The translations under genes and the position numbers were made by a program. Positions 35,329-47,366 of a stretch of DNA of 64,000 nt are shown in pieces; within the stretch, counting starts at the first letter, position 1; each line of letters opens with the position of its first letter. The notes beneath the pieces were generated by a model. It was not told the DNA's origin. It was given only the letters and a program-made list of their open reading frames with translations, and did no database searches. The stretch spans positions 3,182,501-3,246,500 of the forward strand of contig WPIO01000024.1 of NCBI GenBank assembly GCA_009760855.2, written 5' to 3'. This DNA is from Cristatella mucedo (Eukaryota > Bryozoa > Phylactolaemata > Cristatellidae).

Positions 35329-35956
35329 GTGCGTATTCTAGCCTTGTCGGGTGCATTCTAGTGCGTGCAGCATCGCGATCTATCCATTGGGGGTACCTGC
35401 ACGCGACCACTCTGTCCAAGTTTATGGATGGGAAACGCTTCCTCTCGGTCACTTTCGCTTAAGTGAATCAATGTAGTTGCGACTGAAGGCTTACTGCAGT
35501 CTTGTACGCGCGACACGGCCTCTGCAGTGGCATAGCGTTGGAATCCTTTTATTGTGCACTTGATACCTCAGCGGCCTTCGAGCGTGTGTCTGTGTGGATT
35601 TACCGCCTGAGAGAGCTTGCTCACTTATGCAGGTGCACGCCTGCACGCGTGACTATGCCTGGAACTAGTAGCGCGTTGCTCTCAGACTCCGTGCCTGTTA
35701 GATTGTGGTAACGTTGTATTGTTGAAGGCCGCTTAAAGGCAGCGATCGCATCACCGGGGTAGCTCATTGTACTCACTCAGCAGAGTATCGGCAATCAGTA
35801 TCCAGGTTGATAGCTCGTTCTGAAAACTTTTATGTGCGAATTTGGGAGGCTGTCGGCCATAGTTAAGAGCGGCTCCAAGAATTTTATTTCTAGTACAAGT
35901 TCTGAAGTATCGTTAGGCGGCGACTGCATGCAGGGCTGCTGCTGTTTGTTGCTCTC

Positions 35957-36005
<49 letters not shown>

Positions 36006-39000
36006 CGCGTGCGTGTGTGTGCCTGCGTGCCTGTGTATGCCAGAGTTAGATTTGTGGCTGAAAATTGCAGATATCATGTGGCTTAAGATTGTACGGATTA
36101 CCTGCTTCTCTTTCACTCGGCATAGTGTGAGCAATGTTGATCATTTGAAAAGATAAAGAGCTTGGCAAGTGTCTATATTATGTTTAGTTCGATTCCATGA
36201 CCTGCTGCTGCTGCTATTCTCAATTACCTCTGTGCCTTTTATCACTAATCTCTGGCCTATGTCATCGCCAAACACAATCTTGGCTCTCATTGCTACACTG
36301 GTGACACTCAGCAAAAGCTATACTTTTTCCCTTCTCAGCCTTGCTCTGCATGCGACTACTCACCCTCCCTTGCAGCCTGAGCCAACAACATTGGCACATC
36401 ACTAACTTGCTGAAGCTTTATGACGATAAGACCAGACTAATAGTTATGGGCAAGCCTCTCGGTCAAGTCACTGCTATGTGCTTATGCATGCTGACTAAGT
36501 GCATGTTATCACTTAGTAAGGACAAGCTTTCTTTGTAGCATATGTAAAGGCTATACAATGTGATTAAGTTGTTTTAGGGTGCTATACAAATGTCATTGTT
36601 TTTATTAAAAGTTTAATGATCATGATCTGTAAAGGAATAGGGGACAAGCTACTTTCAGCTGCCTTACCCCGTTAGTATTTAATATGATATTTTCATTAGA
36701 CTTGGGGATAATAACTATAATACATTTTTTATAGCACTCTCAGAGAACTCAATCTCTTTCTAGGCACTTTAAATTGGCTGTAAAGGAAGCATGGTCTAAT
36801 GGTTAGCAATAGCAATGACAACTAGCATAACATGGTAGAGGTGACATGCACAGGGTCAGCATGCAAATACGGTTATTGGCAGCATGATCAGTGTCAGCAT
36901 GCATAAGCACACAAAAACAAATCACACGGACCCACTAAATGCTGTGATAAATAGATGCATGTTTAGCTTCTTTTTAAATGCTGCCAAGTCAGGGGATGTC
37001 GTGATGCAAGTCGGAAGTGAGTTCAAGCCAGGGCATGCCCTCATTTCGATCAGCTAGCCTAGATATACCCCTTGGTATTCAAGGGGATTTTTTTATGTTT
37101 TATAACGTTGCTTGCCCAGTCTGATATCAGTCATTCTTATCTTGTGTCGGAGACTGTCGGTTACTATAGCATTGGTTTTATTGGTCACATTGCATGGGAT
37201 AAATTTGTGATTACATGCAGGCATGGATTGAGCGCATGGGTATTTAAATAAATAAATACATACCCGTATGCCCTATTTGCCATTTGTTTTGAGAATATCC
37301 CCCAGCGTAAACTTATTCTTGAGTAGTTTTGGAAAACTAAAGGGCAAAAGCCTGTTTAATGTCCAATACCAACCACAAACTATTTGCTTATCTAAAAGCT
37401 ACACGACACAATGTTACTTCTGGAATTTGCCAAAGTAAGGATCTTTTGCCCTCTAGAGAGAGCCAACAATTCGACTCCAGTGAAATTAGAGGTATTTCAG
37501 ATCAGTAATCGTCATACCTATTTTTGCACTGAGAGGGGACGATGTTATTCTGATCCGTAAGCATGGCCGGCTGTACAAATTATGATGCTGGCTGCACGAT
37601 TATTCGGGTTAGTTATGCAATTGTCGTCGGGCTTCTCTCCTGCTTCGTGCCCAGCCCATCGTGGCCGGTGGCAGCCATGCACTGTGGGAGGGAGAATCGG
37701 CTGCTGCAGCAAGAGCATCACACAGCACTTCTCATCGACCTGCACTGGCTACCAGTCAAGCAACGGATCGACTTCAAGGTTTTGTCGCTCACTGTTAGGT
37801 CACACTTCATTCTTTAGCTCCAGCCTATCTCTCAGATTTACTCCCCCACCAGGCCAAGCGTCGTACCACCGGCTTTTCGGAATCTAACAGTTTACCAATA
37901 CCTCGTGCAAATTTCAAATCGTTTGGAGACCGTGCAGTTAGCTCTTGTGCTCCCAAAGCCTGGAACTCACTCCCGACTTGCAGAGCGACATCTCCTGACT
38001 TGCCCACATTTAAAAAGAACTTTAAAATGCGTCTATTCATGACAGCATTTACTGTCCCTGTGATTCTTCTTTCTATGTGCTTATGCGTGCTGACACTGTT
38101 GCATGCTGCTAACTAACTAACACTAACCACACTTGCATGCTGACCCCTAATGGATTTCACCCCGAACCATGTTATTCTCGTTGTTTATTGAGCATGCTAC
38201 CACTAACAATTCGATCGTACTTCCTTTGCAGCAATGGTTAAGCTCCTAGAAAGAGATTGGGTTCCCTGAGGGCGCTTTATCAAATGTTTTATTAATATTA
38301 TTATTATTATTATTAGCTAACCATTGCCTCAAAGTTATTGCATTGCATGCGGGCACATTGCATATTGCTGAGTTGCTTTTCACTTGGCTGGGACCACTGC
38401 TAGGCTAGCGATGCGTGCGCTTGCTCACACCTTTTGCCGCGGCCCCTCGTGCAGGTGTGCAGGAGTTTGCCACTACGAAGGTCGAGGTGGTCTGTGCTCG
38501 ATACGGCTGAGCGAGCCGTTGCTGAAGCTGCGACCAAGGAAAGACCTCGTGCAGACGCTGCTGGTGAGAGCAGCTGCCGCAGGCGGCGGCTCATCTCGTG
38601 TGCAGCAGAGCTGTGCAGGCCTGGGCGGCCTGCAGGTTTTTGTATGTTGCCTTCGTGCTTTGATGCCTTTTAATGAAAACCACCATGGGCTATCGTTGTA
38701 GCATGAAATGATACACGCTTACTTGTTTGTCACGTGCAATAATCGGGTATGTATTTATTGTATGCTTTTAGCTTCTCGTCAGCGATGCTATCTGTCGTTT
38801 GCGCTAGTTAGCGCCGCCCCCCCCCCCCCCCCGTACACTGCTTGCTGAGCGTGTTGCTGCCATTAGTGAGTGGCAGCTTTGCTTCGTTTGATGTGTGTGC
38901 TGGCGTTTTTCTCATAAACCACATCGTCAATCGTCATAAACCACATCGTAATTGTGCTTGCTGACCAAGCAGCAGTCATAACTTTCCCTCAGCTAATAAG

Positions 39001-42000
39001 TGGCCCCGTGATCATTAAGAGAATTGTGGTTTGCAAAGTCGTACGGTCCATCTCTATTTGGGCTCCCACCACGTTTTGCAAGGAATAGCAAAAGTGTAGT
39101 AGCACTTGACTGCTGCTCACCAGGTGGAGCCTCAAGCATGCGCTCTTGATATGCAGCGGCAGCGTGTGGTCCCAAGGTTTTCATATATCGGACGGAGGCA
39201 GCAGGGGAGCAGTCGGACTGGGGCGCCGGGCTAGCGTGTAGCTTGTGTGATAAATAGGTGTGTTTTAAGTTTCTTTTTACATGTGGTCAAGTAAGGGGAT
39301 ATGTGACAGCCAAGCTGCTGCTGCTGCATCAGTGCTGCTGCTGCTGAAAGTGCGGCCATAAGCACTTTGCCTATGCACATCAAGAAATTAGCCGAAAACT
39401 TAATCTCACACGAAATGATTGGCTCTGTAAATTATTTAGATGATAAAACATGAAGCCTCAACCACAGTTGCACACACTACCTTAATCAGCGATAGTTATG
39501 ATACCCAAACTTCAGCTCGAGATTCCAAGCTGGACCTGTGAGCACACGAATTTCGTCATTTCGGGTGGTGGTCAGCAGGCGGCAGCCGTCCGTTTTGCTG
39601 AAAGAAGCTACAAGACATGCGATTTTGAGCGATTCACCTGCTCAGCCGTAGCACAGAGCTCGTTATCTAGACAGCCATCATCCCTGAGGAGCCTCCCACG
39701 GCTACACCTCTACTGCCCGTCTCGATTGCTTTGTGAATTTGTGTCGTGCACGTGCCAGCATGCAGATTCCCTGCTCGTTCTGCACTGCTCGTTTATCAGT
39801 CTTTATCTGCGCTCTCGGTGAACGGCTCGGGGCTTGGCCGTATGAATCTGAAGTAGCGCAGAACGCTGTCACTAGCTTGGGCACGCGGCACATCGTTGAA
39901 GTTTCCCATTTGAAGTTGAGAATTGTTTTTTTTTAGATCGTTTCATTCTCAAGGCTTCTGATCATTCGCTTTACCAGATTCGCAAAACCAAACGCGTGGC
40001 TCTGATCCTTATGTGGGTCTTGACAGTGCATATGCAGCTAGGAGGCCCAAAAGCTTAGTGGCACTTAGGGGCTGCGTTTCCTCGGCATTTCTTGGCAGCG
40101 GCCTACCATGCTTATATCGAGGTCGATTGACTAGTCCCGAGTAGATAAAGAAATGTGAAGATATGTAAAGTGCCTAGAAAGAGATTAAGTTTTTGATAAC
40201 GTTTTACACATTTATTATTTTTATTATTTACTACTATTGTTTGTTCCATTCGTAATAATAATGCAATTGCATACCTTGCTAGTAAGTTCCAGTCTGGCTT
40301 TAGAGCTAATCACTCCACAGAGTCAGCATTGCTTCGGGTATACAACGACCTACTTAGGAATGCAGACATGGGTAGAGTGTCTCTTCTTGTTTTGCTCGAT
40401 CTTTCGGCAGCTTTTGATACCATCGATCACAAAGTACTTCTAGAGCGCCTCTCATCTCGCCTGGGCATCACTGGCACTGCTCTGCAGTGGTTCAGGTCCT
40501 ATCTCAGTGGGAGACTCCACAGTGTTGACGTGAATGGACAAAGATCATCTGAAGTACCTCTAAAATATGGAGTACCTCAGGGCTCTGTGCTAGGTCCGGT
40601 CCTTTTCACCGTTTATACTCTCCCTCTCGCTGATGTGATTGCCAAGCACAATCTAGGCTTTCACTTCTATGCGGATGACACTCAGTTGTACCTTTGCTTT
40701 GATCCCTCCCAGCCTTCGAGCACCTCAAATTCTCTCAACTCACTTGCTGCATGCATTGATGACATCCGATCATGGATGGCAGCAAATTTTCTAAAACTAA
40801 ACGATGATAAAACTAACTTACTAGTTATGGGCAAACCTAGTGTGATTCAGAAATTGGAAAGGCTGACTTTCAAAATTGGCTCTGCCAGCATATCTCCAGT
40901 TGCATCAGCTCGAAATCTAGGTGTCATATTCCAAAGCGACCTCTCGTTAGACGACCACATCAGCTCCACAGTCAAATCAGCCTATTTTCAGCTTCATAAC
41001 ATTGCTAAAATTCGGGCTTGTTTAGATAAGGATACCACGTCCAAGTTGGTCCATGCATTCGTGACATCTCGTCTCGACTTCTGCAACTCACTGCTTACAG
41101 GCCTACCAGCATGTGCGATCAGGCGATTGCAGCTGGTGCAAAACTCTGCAGCTAGGCTTGTCTGTCGTGAGCGTCGCAGTTGCCACATTACTCCACTTCT
41201 CGCCGACTTGCACTGGTTACCAGTCAAGCAACGGATTGACTTCAAGGTTTTGTCGCTCACTTTTAGGTCTCTTCATTCTATGGCTCCAGCCTACCTTTCA
41301 GATATACTACCCCATCAGGCAAAGCATCGTACCACTCGCTTTTCGGAATCCAACAGTCTAGAAATACCTCGTACAAACCTTAAATCCTTTGGAGACCGTG
41401 CATTTAGCTCGTATGCTCCCACAGCCTGGAACTCCCTCCCGACCTGCATCAGAACATCCCCTGACCTGACCACATTTAAAAGAAACTTAAAAACATACCT
41501 ATTTAGGACAGCATTTAGTGGGTCTTTGTGATTCGTCCTCGATGTGCTTATGCGTGCTGACACTGTTCATGCTGCCACTAACCACATTTGCATGCTGACC
41601 CAGTGCATGTAACCCCTACCCATGTTATTCATTTTGTTTGTTTTTCAAGCATGATTTTACTTACTATTCTGTTGCATATCACTTTGCAGCAAATGTAAAG
41701 TGCCTAGAAAGAGATTAAGTTCTCTGAGGGCGCTTTATCAAGTGCAATATTATTATTATTATTATTATTGCCATCAGAAAACGTATTCCCTTTATAGGCA
41801 CTTTGCATATGCTGTAAGGGAAGCATAAGGTTAGCCTTAGCATGGACAGTGTCAACGTATATTATTTGGTTGGCGGTAGCATGCACATTTTCAGCATGCC
41901 TTAGCACACAAAGGACTAATCTCAAGGGCCTAGCTAGCTAATGCTGAGAGGGTCGTATAGCTTGCTTGACAAGGCTGCGTTTCAGTGTGCAACGGTGCTG

Positions 42001-45000
42001 TTTTTTATAGTTCTCTATGCACTGGCGTTTTGCAACTAGGCAATCTACCGTCGTGACTATGGGCAGGGCTGAGTTTTCACATTTATGATGCTTGCAGTAA
42101 TGACGACAAGGATGTCATCTATTAACTTTGAGGTGCATGTGAATCCTTCTCGCCTGGCAGTTTAATCTTGACTCGTTGCAGGACCGAGACGGCCATGGCC
42201 CGCAGTTTTGTGAGCACATGGCGCGCATCAATGCCGAGTCTGGAGCAAACATTACGGTAGGGCAGTGGCATTTGGCACGTAGCATTGAGCTAGGAGCCTC
42301 AAGCTGTAGCCTCTTGCAATGCCGTGTGGCTGCAAAGCATGTGTTCTGACATTGGCTTCGCAGGCCACTGTTCTTTTTCTGGTCGCCTTTGAGATCTCGC
42401 TTGATCCACTGCTCTACATTGTGGTGCGTGTGTTGTACATTGCTAGTCTCTTAATGTAGCTCATTGCTGTGTCTCGTAGCACTCGTTCTTACCGCTAGTG
42501 CATCGTTAGCAGTGTGGGTCGTTGCAATCTACTTAAATTTTTTTTCACCCACTTTTATTTCCCTTCTTTCTCTTGTTCATATATGTAGCCAGCATTTGTA
42601 AGCCTTGAAGATTTACAGTGAAGTGTTCCACAGATGGTCCGCCATTAAGGGCAGTACAGGTGATGTAATGTAATGTATCCCCGTCTGTAACTCCACAAAG
42701 TCATAAAGGCAATGTGGGTGTTACGCAGGAGAGCTTTGTATAGCGCACTCGCAGCCTAAGCGGCTTTCGGTACGCATTCGGTAGCCAACAGACTTCCATC
42801 ACTGTGGATCTACCACTCACTGTATTAGCAGCTTGATTGTTATGCTTGTTGCACTGCTCTGATGGTTATGAATGTTTCCACGTACATGAGTTCTTTACCA
42901 CTTTAAATCTTGTTCTAGATCTACCACAGTTTTAACCACGAAGTGCAGTTCTACCAGCGCCACTGGTGGCGATGCGAGGGGCCGTGCAGGAATCGGCCTC
43001 CATTTTACGGCTACGTTCGGCGGGCCATGAACAGAGCTCCAAGTCCACGCGACTTTTGGTGGCCGGAGCATCAGCGGACGTGCGGCGGCCACTACATCAA
43101 GGTCAAGGAGCCAGAACCGGAAAAGTCTAATCCCAGAAAGTCAGCAGGTACCTTAGCTACCTTAGCTGCAGCACTGTCGGTCGCTTGGCTCCATCGAGTG
43201 CTTGTAAAGAGCTCGGCTCTCTGGTGTGCCGGGGGGGGGGACCGATCTGCCTCTATTTAGACACTTGTCTGCTAGTTCCGGTGGCTTTAAAAAAAAATGG
43301 TCTTTGTGTAACCACCATGATCTCGTCTGCCGAAGTAGGTGACTGTGCCGAGACTCTCCAAGTAGCTTGAAATCATGCTTCGAGATCATACCTCAGAATT
43401 GCAGCATTCTTTCAAAAGAGATGAGCACAGAGGCTGCAGCTGCGATCGATCGTGCCTGGACTGGCTGTTGTGGACTCATGCTGCGTCGTCCCACTATGTA
43501 GCCGTGACTGGGTGGCATATGAAACAATCGGGCTGCACATGTTGATGCAGCTTCGCAATGTTAACTGAGAACCCGTCGGGTACTCGGTGGGTGTGTGCAA
43601 CACATCTATACAGTCGACCGGCCCTACCTTCCAGTACTTGGCTAGGGCTTTTGCAGGTTCAATATATCTGTTGCTTACTCATTTGGTACTCGGCCGGTGT
43701 GGAGATAAGTCAGCCTGCCCACCTTTCTGTCCTTCCTACGATTAGAGCACCTATCTTTCTTCGGTTGACTTAAATGTATTTGCATTATAATTGAGCATAC
43801 TCGGTCAGGCACCGGGTTAATCTAGAATTGCTGGAACCCTGGTCATCCATGGAGCTTATGATGATGACGATGTACGGCAGGAAGCACTCTTGGAAGTATG
43901 TACTCGCCTCTCCCTGCAAGTATATTAGCAGACCATCGGGGCCCCTCGAATCCACTGGCAAAACTCTCCTGAGTAACACCCACATAGTCTCTGTGGCTTT
44001 GTGGAGTTACAGACGGAGATAAATTACGTCGTCATCTGATACTCAAGTGTCATACTTTTATGCCGCTTGTCGTGACAGCGGCTGCTTTTATTTTAGTTCT
44101 GTCCCGAGCAGCATTTTGAGCTAGCATGTCTTGCTACGAGTGAGCACCTCTCCATACACTTGAGTCGGGGCTACGCCCGGAGTGGCATTCAGTGGCCACT
44201 GCCGAGAGCCTCTCCAAAGAGGCAAATGCAGCCATTTTTGCATTTATGTCGGCACTGAGAGTCTGGCTGTGTCTGCTTTGCAAGTCCTCCATCGCCCTCT
44301 TGTTGTTGCAGCACCTGCTGCAGCCGCTGCCGGTGCAGGCTCTGCTGCTCGGCCCGCCCTCGCAGACATCAGTGCGTATGCGGACAAGACCACTTCGGGC
44401 GCTGGCGAGTCTGCTGCTGCTGCTGCAGCCGATCCGCCGTCTAGCAAGAAGTCGCGGCCTTTTCCGCCCGACGGTGATCGCGGCTACTGCGTGGGTGGCA
44501 GCGTCTCACCCTCGGGCAGAGGGCCATCGTTTCGCTTCATTCCGGGCGTGGGTCGAGTGCCTGTTCGACTGGCCGGCGGCGGCAGCAGTGCGCCGGCATT
44601 GGCTGCTGGTGCCTCGACTGGCGACGACTCCTCGGAAGCCGACGCTGCCGCCGACTTCAAGGGCGCCGGGTGCAAGCGTCCCGGGCAGGCGGCCCTGGGT
44701 CTCGTGCGGCGAGCTCCGGCAGGCGAGCGCACACCAGAGGCTGCTCAGCCTGGTCGCCCAAAAGCGCCACCAGTGCGCTCTCCTTCGAAGCCGAGAGCAC
44801 ACAAGAAAGTCGTCGTCTCACCGTGGAAGGCGGGTCCGCCTGGCGCCTCCGGCCCGTTGGATCGTTACATGAAAGCGGCCACCGGCGAGGCCGTCGGCTC
44901 ACGAGGGGGCGCTGTTCTTCGCGCGAACGCCTCGGACAGACCCGCAGCGGCGGCGACAGAGGGAGCCGGCGATCGTCTGGCAGCTGCGACGGCAGCAGCA

Positions 45001-45579
45001 GAGCCGGGCCAGCGTTCCAGCGGCTCGGTGGCGATTGACTGCGTCAAGCTTGTGCCGAGGTGCTTGGATGGCAGCGGCGGCGGCGGTGGCACCGTGTCGA
45101 ACGATGGTGCCGCTCGGCCGATCGCAGGCGCAGGCAAGGCAAGCGAGCCGACTGCCCAGCGGCTACCGTCGACAACGTCGTCATGCCCGTGCCCCGTTTG
45201 TGGCATCGGCGTGCCTCTGGAGCTGATGGACGCACACATCGACGACTACTGCATCGGTACACCGGCACGGCAACCTGCCACTGTCGTCGGCTCAATAGTG
45301 GCGGCCGCGGCGGGGCCCGTTGCCAATGACGCTGCCGTGTTACGATGCCCAGTTTGCAGTGAGCACATCGATCATTTGTTCATCAATGATCATCTGGACC
45401 TGTGCTTGGCTGGGCAGCGCTCCGATGGTACTGCGGCTGGCGATCGGCGCTCAGCTGTTGACTGTCGAGCACTCGGCACGGCGTCACCGAGCCAATCTTT
45501 TGCCCACGTCGACCTTACTGGCGAAACAGATGACGAAGTTCGCCAGCTTTGGGAGCACGAGCCTGACGAGATGTTCTGA
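35132..45579 (+). CDS. SPRTN: SPRTN (DVC1/Spartan) DNA-protein crosslink metalloprotease, six coding exons
   Basis: Joined exons 35132-35328, 38455-38563, 38702-38746, 42182-42256, 42919-43147 and 44312-45579 give about 640 residues with compatible splice phases throughout. SPRTN is a nuclear, DNA-activated metalloprotease that degrades DNA-protein crosslinks at replication forks. The SprT domain starts at WELIDPTPD (residue about 31). The zinc site is HEMIH (103-107) with the third His in DGHG (122). The zinc-binding subdomain carries RHWWRCEGPC and ends at CGGHYIKVKEPE. Exon 6 encodes a low-complexity Ala/Gly/Pro tail, a possible degenerate p97-binding SHP-like stretch (from F269), and two UBZ4-type fingers (C512/C515/H527/C532 and C564/C567/H579/C583). 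Vertebrate SPRTN has about 490 residues and one UBZ, so the long tail and second finger are unusual. The start is the first Met after an in-frame stop at 35075-35077. The N-terminal ubiquitin-interacting motif of vertebrate SPRTN is not visible, so an upstream exon remains possible. Intron 3 contains a 1.5-kb LINE. Confidence 0.92.
35959..36002. repeat. (GT)n microsatellite in SPRTN intron 1
   Basis: A 44-bp GT run. The homologous place in the pseudogene copy (about 26466) has only GTGAGTGT. Confidence 0.95.
36239..36600 (+). mobile_element. Old LINE copy in SPRTN intron 1, internally deleted
   Basis: An RT fragment (ATCGCCAAACACAATCTTGG, ATGGGCAAGCCTCTCGG) passes straight into a diverged family A 3' end with ATACAAATGTCATTG. 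Part of it recurs in the pseudogene copy. Confidence 0.6.
36714..37040 (-). mobile_element. LINE family A 3' end
   Basis: The reverse complement of the terminus, repeated GCATGCTGAC motifs and the RT C-terminal end. Confidence 0.75.
37690..38312 (+). mobile_element. LINE family A 3' part
   Basis: CTGCACTGGCTACCAGTCAA (LHWLPVKQ) through the RT C-terminus and 3' UTR to an (ATT)n tail, 140 bp before SPRTN exon 2. Confidence 0.82.
38455..38563 (+). CDS. SPRTN: SPRTN exon 2
   Basis: The acceptor is CTCGTGCAG|GTGTGC; it completes codon 66 (Arg) and restores RCAGVCHYEG. The exon carries HYEGRGGLCSIRLSEP and LRPRKDLVQTLL, nearly identical to vertebrate SPRTN. The donor is CTG|GTGAGAG, phase 0. Confidence 0.92.
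38702..38746 (+). CDS. SPRTN: SPRTN exon 3 (catalytic HEMIH micro-exon)
   Basis: A 45-nt exon encoding HEMIHAYLFVTCNNR, the zinc-metalloprotease active site (two His ligands and the catalytic Glu). It is flanked by TTGTAG and GTATGT, phase 0 at both ends, and lies only 138 bp after exon 2. Confidence 0.92.
40155..40230 (+). mobile_element. LINE family A terminal fragment
   Basis: ATGTAAAGTGCCTAGAAAGA followed by an ATT-rich tail, just before the main family A copy. Confidence 0.5.
40262..41770 (+). mobile_element. LINE family A (CR1/L2-type), 5'-truncated copy
   Basis: The best-preserved copy of the commonest LINE here, lying in SPRTN intron 3. It holds a long reverse-transcriptase frame followed by a short 3' UTR with repeated GCATGCTGAC motifs, a terminal hairpin (AAGTGCCTAGAAAGAGATT to GAGGGCGCTTTA) and a (TTA)n tail. 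The 5' end is truncated inside the RT domain. Confidence 0.88.
40329..41531 (+). CDS. LINE family A reverse transcriptase, N-terminally truncated
   Basis: 400 codons without interruption. RT motifs in order are LLDLSAAFDTIDH, GVPQGSVLGPVLF, the catalytic YADDTQLY, FLKLNDDKTNLLVMG and ARNLGVIF, then the C-terminal region NSAARLV, LHWLPVKQRIDFK and AWNSLP that is typical of CR1/L2-like elements. The endonuclease domain and the first RT motifs are missing, so this copy cannot retrotranspose by itself. The open frame suggests a recent insertion. The first Met is arbitrary; the frame continues upstream into the truncation point. Confidence 0.85.
   Translation: MLRVYNDLLRNADMGRVSLLVLLDLSAAFDTIDHKVLLERLSSRLGITGTALQWFRSYLSGRLHSVDVNGQRSSEVPLKYGVPQGSVLGPVLFTVYTLPLADVIAKHNLGFHFYADDTQLYLCFDPSQPSSTSNSLNSLAACIDDIRSWMAANFLKLNDDKTNLLVMGKPSVIQKLERLTFKIGSASISPVASARNLGVIFQSDLSLDDHISSTVKSAYFQLHNIAKIRACLDKDTTSKLVHAFVTSRLDFCNSLLTGLPACAIRRLQLVQNSAARLVCRERRSCHITPLLADLHWLPVKQRIDFKVLSLTFRSLHSMAPAYLSDILPHQAKHRTTRFSESNSLEIPRTNLKSFGDRAFSSYAPTAWNSLPTCIRTSPDLTTFKRNLKTYLFRTAFSGSL
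41771..41935 (-). mobile_element. LINE family A-like tail, inverted
   Basis: Directly follows the main copy in the opposite orientation: CCCTTTATAGGCACTTTGCA and degraded GCATGCTGAC-type motifs. Confidence 0.5.
42182..42256 (+). CDS. SPRTN: SPRTN exon 4 (third zinc ligand)
   Basis: A 75-nt exon encoding 25 residues beginning DRDGHGPQFCEHMARIN. It supplies the third zinc-binding His (residue 122). The acceptor is GTTGCAG, the donor is ACG|GTAGGG, and both ends are phase 0. Confidence 0.92.
42662..42797 (-). mobile_element. LINE family B 3' end in SPRTN intron 4
   Basis: The TGTAATGTAATGTATC terminus, CTCCACAAAGTCATAAAGGC, then CGGTACGCATTCGGTAGCCA. Confidence 0.8.
42919..43147 (+). CDS. SPRTN: SPRTN exon 5 (zinc-binding subdomain)
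   Basis: The acceptor is TTCTAG and the donor is GCAG|GTACCT, phase 1. It encodes YHSFNHEV, RHWWRCEGPC, PPFYGYVRRAMNR, WWPEHQRTCGG and YIKVKEPE. The Cys/His pattern matches the DNA-sensing zinc-binding subdomain of SPRTN. Confidence 0.92.
43965..44024 (+). mobile_element. LINE family B terminal 60 bp in SPRTN intron 5
   Basis: AACTCTCCTGAGTAACACCC to GTTACAGACGGAGATAAATT. It lies where homology to the pseudogene copy ends. Confidence 0.7.
44312..45579 (+). CDS. SPRTN: SPRTN exon 6 (disordered tail and two UBZ4 fingers)
   Basis: The acceptor follows a pyrimidine-rich tract (TCTTGTTGTTGCAG); its first two bases complete an Ala codon begun in exon 5. The exon is GC-rich and has 421 codons before TGA. 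Two fingers of form C-x2-C-x11-H-x3/4-C lie at about 45187-45249 and 45346-45405. The open frame extends back to 44182, but that part lies before the acceptor and shows no SPRTN similarity. Confidence 0.87.
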
Positions 45580-45830
45580 GAGCGTAGCGTGCTCGTTCAC
45601 TCGAATGCTGTTCTTTGAGGATGCCATCCAAACCTTTCCATCCATTCGGCCATCTCTTTTCTTTCCGTCCTCTCGATCGGCTGTGGTTTGCTTGGCATTG
45701 TCATGCTGCTCAAGTAGTGGGTGCCGCTGCTATACGTGATAGTTCCAGGATTGTATGCATCTAATTCCACAGTAGATCATCGCCTGTGGTGGTGGCTTTA
45801 ATTTATAAAGCTGTAAGCACTTGACACTGT
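45580..45830 (+). other. SPRTN 3' UTR region
   Basis: Sequence after the SPRTN stop recurs in diverged form after the pseudogene stop at about 31690-31960, including TTATAAAGCTGTAAGC. No clear AATAAA signal is seen, so the UTR end is unknown. Confidence 0.5.
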
Positions 45831-45958
45831 CCTGCTTCTACTATGGATTGATCTGCTTCTGCTGCCATGCATTACTAAGATCGTACATATGTCATTAGCC
45901 TCAGGTCATGCACCAGCACCTTTTCAAAAGGCTATAGTCAGGCCACTACTCGTTGCTC

Positions 45959-45964
<6 letters not shown>

Positions 45965-46018
<54 letters not shown>
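45965..46018. repeat. (AT)n microsatellite
   Basis: A perfect 54-bp AT run, followed by a short (GT)n at about 46051-46070. Confidence 0.97.
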
Positions 46019-46020
<2 letters not shown>

Positions 46021-46104
46021 GTACATGTGTGTATGCATACACATACATATGTGTGTGTGTGTGTGTGTGTAGAGAGATCTAGAGATAGATATATAGATAG
46101 ACAG

Positions 46105-46400
46105 TGGCAGGAGAACCTTTGGAGATGTCCGCCCTCTGTCAGCGAGCTTTAAAGGATGGCCGACTTCAGGACACGAATTGCGACCTGGGTCGTTAAGTGA
46201 GCGCGCTTTACCAGTGAGTAAAGGATCGGTTGCAAAATTTAAGGTTAGCTGATTCAGCAGCCTCATTTACACAGCAGCAGAACAGCTTTGATGGCGATCA
46301 CCCTTCTGCTTGCATCAGTCAATATATGATTGCCTTCTGCAAGACTCGAACCACGAACTGTATTGTGAAGCACCTTTGCCGATGGCTAACACTCATGGTT
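46105..46400 (-). mobile_element. Dimeric SINE-like element, copy 2
   Basis: Reverse units GGACACGAATTGCGACCTGG and GCAAGACTCGAACCACGAAC, linked by TTAGCTGATTCAGCAGCCTC, as in the copy at 33655. Confidence 0.6.
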
Positions 46401-46977
46401 CTTAGATCGGCAACCTCTAACCTAAAGAAAGAGAAAGTCTTTGCTTTTTAGTGAAATGCACAAAGTAGCAAGCACTGCTGCTGTCCAGGTAGAAGTATTT
46501 TGGAATCCATCTGTCATGGACCTTGATGCTTGAAATTGAAATTGTACTGCAATGCCCTCTCGAGTTTATCAATTTGCTGCCACATTTTTGCTACATTTCT
46601 CAACTTATGAATATTGGTCTGCTGCATAGGCTGATAACTCACTGTAGAGGCTGGGCATTGGTGTTTGGCTGCCGTGCCATGAGAAAACTTCATTTTGGTT
46701 TATCTTCGGGAAGCCATTGAGCCATTTCGGAAGCTAGTCCTTAAATCATGAAGTAGAGCATACATAATGGGTCGCATTGTTGTCCTGTCTTGGGCATCTT
46801 TTTGTCAGAAACCTTACGACTGACCTCAATCCTATACCGTCTCCAATAGTCAATTGACCACGTAACAGTTTGGAGAACAAAATTCGTATGTCCACCAATC
46901 AGCCTGGTTTTGAGCAGCATAGGCCTGGCCAAGCTGAACGTTCTCCTCTCCCTCCATCGCCTCCTCTCTAGCTTTAC

Positions 46978-47366
<389 letters not shown>

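Noticed and set aside
44182-44311. The upstream part of the 465-codon frame as a separate protein start
   Set aside because: It precedes the phase-matched SPRTN exon 6 acceptor and has no SPRTN similarity; it is intron 5 that happens to be open.
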